Assembly: GCF_005049235.1 (NCBI RefSeq)
Contig: NZ_SUMD01000001.1
Coordinates: 248,001 to 312,000, forward strand
DNA length: 64,000 nucleotides
Source of the DNA: Rhodococcus oryzae
Lineage (GTDB): Bacteria; Actinomycetota; Actinomycetes; Mycobacteriales; Mycobacteriaceae
Direction: 5' to 3'
The notes under the pieces were generated by a model, which did not search any database, was not told the DNA's origin, and was given only the letters and a program-made list of their open reading frames with translations. A program made the position numbers and the translations under genes. Positions 55,076-63,734 of this stretch are shown one piece after another (positions within the stretch are counted from its first letter, which is position 1; each line of letters begins with the position of its first letter).

Positions 55076-55660
55076 ATGTTCACTGGATACGCGCGGTGCG
55101 CCGCCGAGGGCGATGACGAACGCGAGCAACGTGCGGCCCTCGTCGAGCTCGGTGTGCCGGCGGACCGGATCTTCGTCGATCACGGGTTGACCGGCACCGA
55201 CCGTGAACGTGAGGGGTTGCCTGCCGCGCTCGCCGGGTTGTCGGTCGGCGACACCCTGGTCGTCACGAAGCTGGAGCGTCTCGCGTGGTCGGTGGCTGAT
55301 CTGAGCCACACGGTCGCCGAGCTCGAGGACCGGGGCGTGAAGCTGTCGTTTGATGGACAGACGTACGACGTCGGGGACCCTGTCGGGCGGAAGGTGTTCG
55401 ACATGCTCCGCACGACGTTCGCCGAGTTCGATTCCGGGCTGATCCGGTTGCGGACCTCGGGCGGTGTGGCCAAGGCCAAGGAGCAGGGGAAGTACCGGGG
55501 CCGCGTGCTCAAGCTCTCCCCCGAGCAGCAGAGCAAGCTGTTTGACGACCACCAGTCCGGGAAGTTCAAGATCGCCGAGCTGCAGCGCATGTACGACCTC
55601 AGCGTGAAGGGGATCTACAACTACGTGGACAGGGAAAAGGCCGCCCGCGCAGCGAAGTAG
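55076..55660 (+). CDS. Serine recombinase-like protein lacking the catalytic serine
   Basis: 194 residues. The fold is that of small resolvases: FTGYAR at the start, VSVGDTLVV-type strand, KLERLAWSVADLSHTVAELEDRGVKLSF, DMLRTTFAEFDSGLIRLRT, then a C-terminal HTH (KIAELQRMYDLSVKGIYNYVDR). But YAR-V-S is here YAR-C-A, so the nucleophile is gone, and LDRLAR is LERLAW, losing a second active-site Arg. TATCGT ends six bases before the ATG, a leaderless start. It may now act only as a DNA-binding protein. Confidence 0.75.
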   Translation: MFTGYARCAAEGDDEREQRAALVELGVPADRIFVDHGLTGTDREREGLPAALAGLSVGDTLVVTKLERLAWSVADLSHTVAELEDRGVKLSFDGQTYDVGDPVGRKVFDMLRTTFAEFDSGLIRLRTSGGVAKAKEQGKYRGRVLKLSPEQQSKLFDDHQSGKFKIAELQRMYDLSVKGIYNYVDREKAARAAK

Positions 55661-55676
55661 ATGCTGCGGGCGGCCT
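55638..55676 (+). terminator. Terminator overlapping the recombinase 3' end
   Basis: AGGCCGCCCGCGCAGC pairs with GCTGCGGGCGGCCT (55663-55676) with a two-base bulge; the last codons and stop are within it. Confidence 0.6.
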
Positions 55677-55732
55677 CTGGTCGATGGCGCACGGCGGTGG
55701 CGTCCCTGAGGTCTCCCCTCCCCCTCCCGTGA

Positions 55733-56275
55733 CTAGTCCTCGCGGTGGTCGTTGTCCGGGCCGTTGCGGATGGTGTTGAGGCGCTGGAGTTCGTCGCGCT
55801 GCCGCGTGCCGTGCTCGACCAGGATCGGGAACAGCTCATCCTCGGATGCTTCTTCGGCCGCGAGCTGCATGGCGGCCGCGAGGCGGAAGTAGCTGCGGCG
55901 GGAGCTGGCGGCGACGACGCTGGCCGCGTATTGCCCCACTGAGGCGGTCGAGCTTCCCAGGGTCAGGACGGTGCGCAGAGCGTTGTGAACGGCGGTGGGG
56001 ATCTTGTCCCGTCCCGCCTGGGTGAAGCTGGCCGCGATGATTGTCGGGTCGTGCGGCTGACTGGCTGCGAGTGCGTCGCCGATCGCTGTGAAGATCGGGC
56101 GGTAGAAGGGGTTCTCGAAGTCGTCTTCCCGCATGTGGGTGAACAGGAATCGCAGGGTCGTTTCGTCGCGGGACCACAGGGCCGCGCACAGCAGGTGTGC
56201 TTCTGGGTCCAGATCCATTTCGACATAGTCGATTTCCGGATCCACATCCGGCTCGTGCGTGCGGTGCTCCGCCAT
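55733..56275 (-). CDS. Orphan DnaB helicase N-terminal-like domain protein
   Basis: 180 residues from the ATG at 56275, with a very strong GGGGAGGGGAGAGG upstream. An acidic start is followed by a helical region (EAHLLCAALWSRDETTLRFLFTHMREDDFENPFYRPIFTAIGDALA) with the pattern of the DnaB N-terminal domain. There is no Walker A or RecA-like ATPase part. Such truncated proteins occur on plasmids and integrative elements, where they may bind primase or helicase. It is the last island gene before the core resumes. Confidence 0.65.
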   Translation of the reverse strand: MAEHRTHEPDVDPEIDYVEMDLDPEAHLLCAALWSRDETTLRFLFTHMREDDFENPFYRPIFTAIGDALAASQPHDPTIIAASFTQAGRDKIPTAVHNALRTVLTLGSSTASVGQYAASVVAASSRRSYFRLAAAMQLAAEEASEDELFPILVEHGTRQRDELQRLNTIRNGPDNDHRED

Positions 56276-56490
56276 GCCTCTCCCCTCCCCTTCGGGGCGG
56301 GCCAGGTGTCTCGCGCCCGGCCCGCCAGTCTCGATCAAGCGTTGCTGCTGGCCTTCTCGACCTTGGCCGATCAGGACCAGTAGCCGGTGTCGGCGGTGCT
56401 CGACCACCACGGTCCCGTGCGCCGGTACCCGTGATTCTGGACTAGCGGCTCAGCCTTCTCGAGGTTCCAGACGGATCCGCCTGCGGGCAA

Positions 56491-57087
56491 TCAGCTCGGG
56501 CGCACCGCCGACAGCACCAGCTCGAGCAGCGCATCCGCATACCCCTCGGTCAGGCCTCCCAGCCCGAGCGCCCAGCGGGTTTGGACGGGCCCGACCAGCA
56601 GGTCGACCGCGACCTCCAGGTCGACATCCGGCCGGATCGCGCCGGACAGGGCCGCGACCCGGAGCCGCTCGCGAATCGCCTCGCGCTGCGGCGCGAGCAG
56701 CCGATCGCGGTAGATCTCGGCGAGGTCCGGATCCGACTGGATCTCGATCATGACCGCGCGGAGGAAGGCATCGAAGCGCGGTTCGGTCATCTCCGCGACG
56801 GTGGCGCGCAGGAACAGCCCGAGATCCGCACGCAGGTCGCCGGTGTCGGGCAGGGCGACCCCGTCCGGACCGGCGGACAGCTCCAGCAGCGCGTCGAACA
56901 GCACCGCCCCCTTGGTCGGCCACCAGCGGTAGATCGTCTGCTTGCCCACGCCCGCGCGCGCCGCGATCGCCTCGATCGTCAGCCGGCCGTAGGGCACCTC
57001 GAAGACCAGCTCCGCGGTGGCGGTGAGGATCGCCGACCGGGCGCGCTCGCTGCGCCGCGTCGGCGGGACCTTGGGCTCGGATGTCAT
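56491..57087 (-). CDS. TetR-family regulator
   Basis: 198 residues. The N-terminal HTH reads LTIEAIAARAGVGKQTIYRWWPTKGAVL; the C-terminal domain is of the TetR_C type with GPVQTRWALG. The ATG at 57087 is leaderless: TACGGT ends six bases before it. The gap to the divergent SDR gene holds two AGACG-N3-CGTCT palindromes, so it probably represses both itself and the SDR gene. Confidence 0.88.
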   Translation of the reverse strand: MTSEPKVPPTRRSERARSAILTATAELVFEVPYGRLTIEAIAARAGVGKQTIYRWWPTKGAVLFDALLELSAGPDGVALPDTGDLRADLGLFLRATVAEMTEPRFDAFLRAVMIEIQSDPDLAEIYRDRLLAPQREAIRERLRVAALSGAIRPDVDLEVAVDLLVGPVQTRWALGLGGLTEGYADALLELVLSAVRPS

Positions 57088-57110
57088 TCGCCCACCGTAG
57101 CAGCGAGACG

Positions 57111-57176
57111 AGACGTTGCGTCTTGACACACCCTCGTTGCGATGCCACAGTGGGTTAACGAGACGCACCGTCTCGT
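57111..57176 (+). promoter_or_regulatory. SDR promoter with two TetR-type operators
   Basis: Site 1 is AGACG-TTG-CGTCT (57111-57123); site 2 is ACGAGACG-CAC-CGTCTCGT (57158-57176). TTGACA (57123-57128) and CACAGT (57146-57151), spaced by 17, form the SDR promoter, flanked by the two sites. Confidence 0.65.
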
Positions 57177-57196
57177 ACGGACCCGAGGAGGCCACG

Positions 57197-58066
57197 ATTC
57201 TCACCACCGAACCCCGCACCTGGTTCATCACCGGCGCCGGACGCGGACTCGGACGCGCCTTCGCCACCGCCGCGCTCGATGCAGGCGATCGGGTGGTCGC
57301 CACCGCCCGCGACGCGACGACCCTCCGTGACCTCGAGGCCGCCCACCCGGAGCGCGTGGCCGCGCTGCAACTGGACGTGACCGATCGCGACGCCGCCGCC
57401 GAGGCCGTCGCGCGAGCCGTCGACCGGTTCGGACGGATCGACGTCGTCGTCAACAACGCCGGCTACGGACTGATGGGAGCCGTCGAAGAGATCACTGAGG
57501 ACCAGGCCAGGGATCAGATGGAGACGAATTTCTTTGGCGCCCTGTGGGTTACCCAGGCCGTGATACCGCAACTGCGGGCGCAGGGATCGGGACACATCAT
57601 CCAGATCTCCAGCGTCGGTGCGGTCGGCGCGATGCCGACCTTCGGCCTCTACAACGCGAGCAAGTGGGCCCTCGAGGGGTTCAGCGCCTCCGCAGCCGAG
57701 GAGCTCCGCCCGTTCGGGATCTCGGTGACGATGGCGCAACTCGGCGGCTTCGACACCGACTGGGCGGGCTCGAGCATGAGATTCGCGGCCGCGAACACCG
57801 CCTACGACGAGACCCGCGTCGCCGTCCTGGGGACCGCGGCGTATCCGGACCCGAGCGCCCCACCGCAGGCGGAGCCGGAGGACACCGACCCCGAGTGGAT
57901 CGACGCCCCGCCCGCGGAGGCGGCCGCCGCCCTCCTCACGCTGGTGGACAACCCGCACCCGCCGGTGCGCCAGATCATCGGCACCGGCGCCCATCAGATG
58001 GTGAACATGGCCCTGGCCGCCCGCCGCGCGGACTACGAGGCGGATGCCGAGTTCGTCTGGCCGTAG
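57197..58066 (+). CDS. Short-chain dehydrogenase/reductase, probable ATT start
   Basis: 289 residues. Classical SDR: TGAGRGLG (cofactor), VVNNAGYG, catalytic Ser in ISSVGAVG, and YNASK. The best ribosome site in the stretch, GAGGAGG (57185-57191), points at ATT (57197) five bases later. No ATG, GTG or TTG is in frame between the promoter and the fold, only ACG and ATT. A frame start at 57116 would lie upstream of the promoter. Related proteins would begin MLTTEPRTWF. Substrate unknown. Confidence 0.85.
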   Translation: MLTTEPRTWFITGAGRGLGRAFATAALDAGDRVVATARDATTLRDLEAAHPERVAALQLDVTDRDAAAEAVARAVDRFGRIDVVVNNAGYGLMGAVEEITEDQARDQMETNFFGALWVTQAVIPQLRAQGSGHIIQISSVGAVGAMPTFGLYNASKWALEGFSASAAEELRPFGISVTMAQLGGFDTDWAGSSMRFAAANTAYDETRVAVLGTAAYPDPSAPPQAEPEDTDPEWIDAPPAEAAAALLTLVDNPHPPVRQIIGTGAHQMVNMALAARRADYEADAEFVWP

Positions 58067-58113
58067 CGCTCGCACCCTTGCCCCGGCGCCCCCGGCGGGG
58101 GGAGCCTTGATGG

Positions 58114-59253
58114 ATGCACACCGTGCTGATCCTCGGCGCCGGGTTCGGAGGACTCGAACTGGCCGCGTGTCTGTCCGAATCGGTTGCCGACGAGGCCCGC
58201 ATCGTGCTCGTCGACCAGAGCGACTCGTTCATGTTCGGGTTCGCGAAGATGGACCTCCTCTTCAAGGGCGCGACCGAAGAATCGGTCCGGATTCCGTACC
58301 GCGAGCTCACCCGGCCGGGCGTCGAGTTCCGGCGGGAGATCGTCACCTCGATCGATCCGAGAAACCGCCGGGTGATCACCGACCGATCCGAGTACGAGCC
58401 GGACACCCTGGTGGTCGCGCTCGGCGCCGACTATGAGCCCGGCGCGACCCCGGGGTTCGTGGAGGACGGGCACGAGTTCTACTCGGTCGAGGGCGTCGGC
58501 CGGCTGCGTGCCCGGCTCGACGAGTTCACCGGCGGCAGGGTGTTGCTCGGCATCCTGAGCGTCCCGTTCAAGTGCCCGCCCGCACCCTATGAGGGCGCCC
58601 TGCTCCTGCACGAGGAACTGGTCCGGCGCGGACTGCGCGAGCGGACGGGCATCCACGTGCTCAGCCCGATGGATTCGCCGATCCCGGTGTCGGCGGGAAC
58701 TTCGACCGCCCTCGTCGAGGCGCTCGCGGAACGCGGCATCGACTACTCGCCGGGACGCCTGGTCCACGCGCTCGACCCGACGGCGCACCGCGCCCGCACG
58801 CGTGCCGCGGAACTCGATTACGACCTGTTCATCGGGATCCCGGCACACCGGGTGCCTGCCGTCGTCGAGGCCTCCGGCCTGACGGAGGGCGGAACGGACG
58901 GCTGGGTCGCCGTCGACCAGCGCACGCTCGCCACGCCCTTCCCTGGCGTCTACGCCATCGGAGACTGCGCGGACGCACCGGTCCCCCGGGCCGGGGTGTT
59001 CGCCGAGGACGCCGCCCGCACGGTCGCCCCGGTCATCGCCGCGAGGGTGCGATCAGAACCGCGGCCCGAGGTGAAGTACCGCGGCCGGGGCGCCTGCCAC
59101 ATCGAGTTCGGTGGCGGCCTGGTCGGCAAGGTGGACGCGGACTTCCTCTCGGGTCCGGCGCCCGTCGCGCCGTTCGTCGCGCCATCGCTCGAGTTGGCCC
59201 GGGAGAAGGCGGAATTCGCGGCCGCCCGACGTCGCCGGTGGTTCTCCGGCTGA
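58114..59253 (+). CDS. SQR-like FAD-dependent oxidoreductase
   Basis: 379 residues. FAD-binding GAGFGGLELAACL at the start; GVYAIGDCADAPVPRAGVFAEDAARTVAP near the end is the second FAD motif of pyridine nucleotide-disulfide and sulfide:quinone oxidoreductase relatives. VPFKCPPAPYEGALLLHEEL with its Cys is typical of the SQR-like branch. It may oxidise sulfide or pass electrons to quinone; with only part of the usual cysteines visible, the substrate is open. GGGGGGAG lies before the ATG. Confidence 0.8.
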   Translation: MHTVLILGAGFGGLELAACLSESVADEARIVLVDQSDSFMFGFAKMDLLFKGATEESVRIPYRELTRPGVEFRREIVTSIDPRNRRVITDRSEYEPDTLVVALGADYEPGATPGFVEDGHEFYSVEGVGRLRARLDEFTGGRVLLGILSVPFKCPPAPYEGALLLHEELVRRGLRERTGIHVLSPMDSPIPVSAGTSTALVEALAERGIDYSPGRLVHALDPTAHRARTRAAELDYDLFIGIPAHRVPAVVEASGLTEGGTDGWVAVDQRTLATPFPGVYAIGDCADAPVPRAGVFAEDAARTVAPVIAARVRSEPRPEVKYRGRGACHIEFGGGLVGKVDADFLSGPAPVAPFVAPSLELAREKAEFAAARRRRWFSG

Positions 59254-59270
59254 CCCGGCAGGAAAGCGCC

Positions 59271-59325
59271 GAACGGGCGGTTATCGGGACATCGGCCTGG
59301 TGGCCGAACCGATAACCGCCCGTTC
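59271..59325. terminator. 17-bp perfect stem between the flavoprotein gene and gatA
   Basis: GAACGGGCGGTTATCGG (59271-59287) pairs with CCGATAACCGCCCGTTC (59309-59325); the loop holds a smaller CGGCC/GGCCG stem. It serves convergent genes. Confidence 0.8.
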
Positions 59326-59343
59326 GTGAGCGCGCGACGAACG

Positions 59344-60819
59344 TCAGCGCACGACAGGTCCGCGCGCAGCCTCGTAGGCCGCGCCCACCCGGTACAGCCG
59401 CTCGTCGGCCATCGCCGGGGCCATGATCTGCAGGCCGACGGGCAGCCCGTCGTCCGCGGACAGGCCCGAGGGCACCGACATCGCGCAGTGTCCGGCCAGG
59501 TTGGTCGGCAGGGTGCACAGGTCGGAGAGGTACATCGCGAGCGGATCGTTGACCTTCTCCCCCAGCTTCCACGGGGTGAAGGGGCTGGTCGGCGAGACCA
59601 GCACGTCGACCGACTCGTAGGCCTTGTCGAAGTCGCGTGCGATGAGCGTGCGGACCTTCAGCGCCGAGCCGTAGTAGGCGTCGTAGTAGCCGGAGGACAG
59701 CGCGTAGGTGCCGATCATGATGCGGCGCTTGACCTCCTTGCCGAATCCGGCGGCCCGGGTCGCGGCCATCACCTGGTCGGCGCTCATGTTGCCGTCGTCG
59801 ACCCGCATGCCGTACCGCATCGCGTCGAAGCGCGCCAGGTTCGAGGAGACCTCGCTCGGCAGGATCAGGTAGTAGGCCGCGAGCGCGTGCAGGAAGTTCG
59901 GGCAGGAGACCTCGACGACCTCGGCACCGAGCTCGGTGAGCTGCGCGACGGCCGCGTCAAAGGAGGCGATGACGCCGGGCTGGTAACTCTCCGAGTGCAA
60001 TTCCTTGACGACGCCGACGCGCACGCCCTTGAGGTCGCCGCTCGCGCCATGACGGGCGGCCTCGACCACGGGACGGACCGGCGCGTTCACCGAGGTGGAG
60101 TCGCGCGGGTCGTGGCCGGCGATGACCTCGTGCAGGAGCGCGGTGTCGAGGACGCTGCGGCCACACGGGCCGCCCTGGTCCAGCGAGGACGCGCACGCGA
60201 CCAGACCGAACCGGGACACCGTGCCGTAGGTGGGCTTGGTACCGACGGTGGCGGTCACGGCCGCGGGCTGACGGATCGATCCGCCGGTGTCCGTGCCGAT
60301 GGCCAGCGGTGCCTGGTTGGAGGCGAGCGCCGCGGCCGAGCCGCCGCCGGAGCCACCCGGGATCCTGGTGGTGTCCCACGGGTTGCGGGTGGGCCCGTAG
60401 GCCGAGTTCTCGGTGGACGAACCCATCGCGAACTCGTCCATGTTGGTCTTGCCCAGCACCGGGATGCCGGCCTCGCGCAGCTTGGTGGTCAGCGTCGCGT
60501 CGTACGGCGACACCCAGCCATCGAGGATCTTCGATCCACAGGTGGTGGGCATGTCCGTGGTGGTGAACACGTCCTTCAGCGCGAGCGGGACACCGGCAAG
60601 CGCGGAGGCGGGCGCCTGGCCGGAACCGATGGCGTCGTCCACGGACTTGGCGGCGCTCAGCGCCTGCTCCCCCGCAACGTGCAGGAAGGCATTGATCTCG
60701 CCGTCGACCGCGGCGATGCGGTCCAGGTGCGCCTGGGTGACCTCGACGGAGGACACCTCGCGGGCATGGATCTTCGAGGCGAGGACGGAGGCGTCCAACG
60801 CGGTCAGGTCGGTGGTCAC
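59344..60819 (-). CDS. gatA: Aspartyl/glutamyl-tRNA amidotransferase subunit A
   Basis: 491 residues. The amidase signature carries the Ser-cisSer-Lys triad: Lys in VPLALKDVF, the Ser residues in [27 protein letters not shown]. GatA frees ammonia from glutamine for transfer to Glu-tRNA-Gln or Asp-tRNA-Asn held by GatB. The GTG start overlaps the gatC stop by GTGA, so the two are translated together. In related species pfkA and gatB follow directly; here the island intervenes. Confidence 0.96.
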   Translation of the reverse strand: MTTDLTALDASVLASKIHAREVSSVEVTQAHLDRIAAVDGEINAFLHVAGEQALSAAKSVDDAIGSGQAPASALAGVPLALKDVFTTTDMPTTCGSKILDGWVSPYDATLTTKLREAGIPVLGKTNMDEFAMGSSTENSAYGPTRNPWDTTRIPGGSGGGSAAALASNQAPLAIGTDTGGSIRQPAAVTATVGTKPTYGTVSRFGLVACASSLDQGGPCGRSVLDTALLHEVIAGHDPRDSTSVNAPVRPVVEAARHGASGDLKGVRVGVVKELHSESYQPGVIASFDAAVAQLTELGAEVVEVSCPNFLHALAAYYLILPSEVSSNLARFDAMRYGMRVDDGNMSADQVMAATRAAGFGKEVKRRIMIGTYALSSGYYDAYYGSALKVRTLIARDFDKAYESVDVLVSPTSPFTPWKLGEKVNDPLAMYLSDLCTLPTNLAGHCAMSVPSGLSADDGLPVGLQIMAPAMADERLYRVGAAYEAARGPVVR

Positions 60820-61115
60820 TGCTCTTCCCCCAGGATCTGCGGCACGGCGAAACGGTCCTGCTCGACGGCGGGCGCGCCGGAGAGCGCCTGCTCGGGGGTG
60901 AGTCCGGGAACGATGACATCCGGGCGGGTCACGTTGGTGATCGCATTGGGGTTCGCGGAGGGCGGCACATCGTCCGTGGCGACCTCGGCCACCGTCTTGA
61001 CATGGCTGAGGATCGAATCGAGCTGACCGGCGAACTCGTCGAGTTCGGCGTCGGACAGCGCGAGCCGGGACAGCCGGGCGAGGTGGGCGACCTCGTCACG
61101 GGAGATGGCAGGCAC
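60816..61115 (-). CDS. gatC: Aspartyl/glutamyl-tRNA amidotransferase subunit C
   Basis: 99 residues, the small belt subunit that holds GatA and GatB together. [33 protein letters not shown] is the family signature; the C-terminal half contains the usual Pro-rich strand ([19 protein letters not shown]). GTG start at 61115. First gene of gatCA. The 295 bases upstream to the ACT gene contain the divergent promoters and nothing else I can name. Confidence 0.95.
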   Translation of the reverse strand: MPAISRDEVAHLARLSRLALSDAELDEFAGQLDSILSHVKTVAEVATDDVPPSANPNAITNVTRPDVIVPGLTPEQALSGAPAVEQDRFAVPQILGEEQ

Positions 61116-61410
61116 CGCGTGGGCCCCTTTCAGGTCGGAGACAGCGATCGGCCCCTAGCCTAGAGCGTCGCCGCCCGGTCGCCACAGCCAGAGCCGGGGC
61201 CGGACGCGCCCCGGCGCGCGATGCGACTTCATTTCCGCGGCGGAACGATCACATGTCGGCCGTGTCACCGAACCGCGGCGAGCTGGGAGTCCGACGGGCA
61301 GCGGCGAATTCGCGGACACGTCCGGGCAACACGCGGACCGCCAACGGTGCAAGGATGGGGTCACGGCGAACCCACCGTTCCCCGACCACCCGCAATAGAA
61401 GGAACGCCCC

Positions 61411-62061
61411 GTGTCGTATCTCCTGCGTGTCCAGCTCCCCGATCGTCCAGGAAGCCTGGGCTCGCTGGCCGTCGCGCTCGGCTCGGTCGGAGCCGACATC
61501 CTCTCGCTCGACGTGGTCGAGCGGGGCGCCGGGTACGCGGTCGACGATCTCGTCGTCGACGTGGCGCACGGCTCGTTGCCCGACACCCTGCTGACCGCAG
61601 CGGAGCAGCTCGCGGGCGTGCGCGTCGACTCGATCCGGCCCTACACCGGAATCCTCGACACCCACCGGGAACTGGAGCTGATCGATCAGGTCGCCACGGC
61701 CACCGACGACCGGCTCCAGGTCCTGGTGGACGGCGCCCCGCGCGTGCTGCGGGTCGGCTGGGCGACGGTGATCGGCATCGGCTCGCGCGGGACGTATCGG
61801 GTGGTCGGCAGCTCGGGAGCCCCCGAAACCCATGCCGGGGAGGCGCCGTGGATGCCGCTGGCCAAACCGACGGTCCTCGACGGCGAGGACGACTGGGTGC
61901 CGACGGTGTGGAAGGACATGAACACCACGCTCGCGGCGGCCCCCCTCGGGCATTCCGACCAGGCGCTGCTGCTCGGCCGCCCGGGCGGACCGGAGTTCCG
62001 GCCGTCCGAGATCGCCCGGCTCGGCTACCTGGCCGGCATCGTGGCGACCGTGCTCAGCTAG
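61411..62061 (+). CDS. ACT-domain protein (Rv3013-like)
   Basis: 216 residues. An N-terminal ACT domain (SYLLRVQLPDRPGSLGSLAVALGSVGADILSLDVVE) is followed by a region unique to actinobacteria, with DMNTTLAAAPLGHSDQALLLGRPGGPEFRPSEIARLGYLAGIVA. It sits divergent from gatC, as Rv3013 does in M. tuberculosis. It probably senses an amino acid; ligand and output are unknown. AAGGAAC precedes the GTG start. Confidence 0.82.
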   Translation: MSYLLRVQLPDRPGSLGSLAVALGSVGADILSLDVVERGAGYAVDDLVVDVAHGSLPDTLLTAAEQLAGVRVDSIRPYTGILDTHRELELIDQVATATDDRLQVLVDGAPRVLRVGWATVIGIGSRGTYRVVGSSGAPETHAGEAPWMPLAKPTVLDGEDDWVPTVWKDMNTTLAAAPLGHSDQALLLGRPGGPEFRPSEIARLGYLAGIVATVLS

Positions 62062-62081
62062 TCCGGGGTCGCCCCGCCGGC

Positions 62082-62570
62082 TCAGACGAACTCGCGCACC
62101 AGCACGGTGAGCGCGACGCCCGGCATCGGCTCCCAGTCGCGCTGGGGCGCGGGGACGAAATCGTTGCGATCGTAGATACGGCGGGCATCGACCATGTCGG
62201 CCTCCGTCGAGATCACCACGCGCGCGAGCCCGCGATCGTAGGCCTCGTCCAGGACGTGCTTCACCAGCGCCGAGCCCACACCTTTGCCGCGGGCGGTCGG
62301 CGCGACCGCGAGCATCCGGAACTCCAGTTCGCCCGGCTCCGCGACGTCGGCGAAGGGGGTGCCGGGCTCGGCGATCGTCAGCGAACCGACGATCTCGTCG
62401 CCTGCGACGGCCACCACGACCTCGGCGTGCTCCGCGCGGGCCGCGGTATCGCGCAGGCGGTCCACGTACGCGCTCGTGTCCGGCACGAATCCACCGTCGA
62501 CGTAGACATCGACGGTCAGCTCGCCGATGGTGTCGAAGTCGGCGGGTGTTGCGGGGCGAATCTCGATCAT
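62082..62570 (-). CDS. GNAT-family N-acetyltransferase
   Basis: 162 residues. Acetyl-CoA-binding motif A is LAVAPTARGKGVGSALVKHVLDEA. The start IEIRPATPADFDTIGEL and late RIYDRNDFVPAP are normal for the fold. Substrate unknown. It is convergent with the ACT gene. Confidence 0.85.
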   Translation of the reverse strand: MIEIRPATPADFDTIGELTVDVYVDGGFVPDTSAYVDRLRDTAARAEHAEVVVAVAGDEIVGSLTIAEPGTPFADVAEPGELEFRMLAVAPTARGKGVGSALVKHVLDEAYDRGLARVVISTEADMVDARRIYDRNDFVPAPQRDWEPMPGVALTVLVREFV

Positions 62571-62675
62571 GGCGTCACTATCGCAGGACTTTCGTGAGAT
62601 CCGGTCACGCGCGCGGGCCGATTGTGAACAACCTCACCCCCCGACCAGGGTCGACGTGAGGGGCGCGAGCAGGCC

Positions 62676-63734
62676 TTATGCCCGCAGCAGCAACGCGCTG
62701 TCGCCGAACTCGTGCCACAGGTATCCCTCCTCGAGCGCGGCCTCGTAGGCCCGGCGCACCGCCGCGGTGCCCACCACGGACTCGAGCAGCATCAGGTGCG
62801 ACGCGCCGGGGGCATGCCAGCCCGTGATCAGTCCGTCCACCACCCGGGCGGGCCGCCGCGCGCTCAACACCAGGTCCGTCCAGCCGGCCCCTGCCACGGC
62901 CGTCCCGCGCTTGGTGGCCCCGGTTTCGAGCGCACGGGTCACCGTGGTGCCGACCGCGATGACCCGGCCGCCCGCCGCGCGCCGGTCGTTGATCAACCGG
63001 GCGGTCCACTCCGGCAGCTCATACCGCTCGGGGATCGGCTGCTCTCCTGGTTCGGCCGACGAGACCGACGTGTGCAGCAGGATCGGCGCGACCACCACCC
63101 CGGACACGGCCAGCTCGGTGATCATCGCGTGCGTGAAAGGCCTTGCCGCGCTGGCCATCTCCGCGCTCCCCCGGTCCTTCCCGAAGATGGTCTGGTAATA
63201 CGGCAGCGGCCACCGTTCCCGCACGTACGCGTAGGTGATCGGCCGGCCGGCGACAGCGAGCAGATCCCGCGGGACGTCCGCGACGCCGTCGATCTCCGCG
63301 CGCCACAGCCTGATCGACGTCCGCGGCCAGGGTTCCCGCAGCGTTGCCTGCGCGCCGAGCGGAAGGCGAATGCGCATGCCCGCAGCGGCGGCACCGAGCG
63401 GCCCGGTGACCGGACCCGGCGCACGCACTTCAACCACCCAGGCGCCGTCGTCGAGCGGCGTGGAGAAATGCACGACCACCCGGCCCACACCGTCGACCGT
63501 GCCGTCGACGGCGGCGGCGAGGGTGGCCGACGTGTTCACAATCACTACGTCGCCGGCGCGCAGATATCTCGGCAGCTCATGGAAACGGGCGTGTTCCACC
63601 CGCTGCCCCTCGGCCACCAACAGGCGCACGGTGTCCCGCAGCTGCCCGCGGCTCTCCGGCGGGCCGCTCGCCTCCAGCCGATCCGGCAGCACGAAGTCGG
63701 GTCCGGCCGCGGTCGCGACCCTCACCTCGGTCAC
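62676..63734 (-). CDS. QueA-like protein (SAM:tRNA ribosyltransferase-isomerase family)
   Basis: 352 residues. Order of motifs follows QueA: an N-terminal LPDRLEASGPPESRG, RAGDVVIVNTSATLAA, PLPYYQTIFGKDRGS, HTSVS, INDRRAAGGRVIAVGTTVTRALE and GASHLMLLESVVG near the end. QueA makes epoxyqueuosine in tRNA from SAM. The active-region block AEMASAARPFT differs from the usual AAAPTAGLHFT, and no other queuosine gene is in the window, so this may be a diverged paralogue. Its GTG overlaps the upstream SDR stop by GTGA. Confidence 0.75.
   Translation of the reverse strand: MTEVRVATAAGPDFVLPDRLEASGPPESRGQLRDTVRLLVAEGQRVEHARFHELPRYLRAGDVVIVNTSATLAAAVDGTVDGVGRVVVHFSTPLDDGAWVVEVRAPGPVTGPLGAAAAGMRIRLPLGAQATLREPWPRTSIRLWRAEIDGVADVPRDLLAVAGRPITYAYVRERWPLPYYQTIFGKDRGSAEMASAARPFTHAMITELAVSGVVVAPILLHTSVSSAEPGEQPIPERYELPEWTARLINDRRAAGGRVIAVGTTVTRALETGATKRGTAVAGAGWTDLVLSARRPARVVDGLITGWHAPGASHLMLLESVVGTAAVRRAYEAALEEGYLWHEFGDSALLLRA

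Larger units (their letters stand above)
37022..56490. mobile_element. Accessory island between pfkA-side and gatA-side core genes
   Basis: About 19 kb holding five recombinase genes or fragments, a toxin-antitoxin remnant, a GIY-YIG nuclease, an SRAP remnant and several orphan genes. Parts (39.3-40.95 and 51.0-52.3 kb) are visibly richer in A and T than the core. In relatives gatA, pfkA and gatB are close together, so this stretch is a lineage-specific insertion. The outer limits are approximate: they are the last and first core-like genes. Confidence 0.75.

Noticed and set aside
54509-55660. One long frame joining the secreted protein to the serine recombinase
   Set aside because: It crosses a strong terminator, the middle part is low-complexity Arg-rich noise, and the recombinase has its own promoter and ATG. 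The fusion is a product of the frameshift.
37022-56490. tRNA-based attachment sites for the whole island
   Set aside because: The two tRNA genes in the window lie far away at 6.2-6.5 kb, and I saw no matching direct repeats at the island edges. The island looks like stacked insertions, not one integrated unit.
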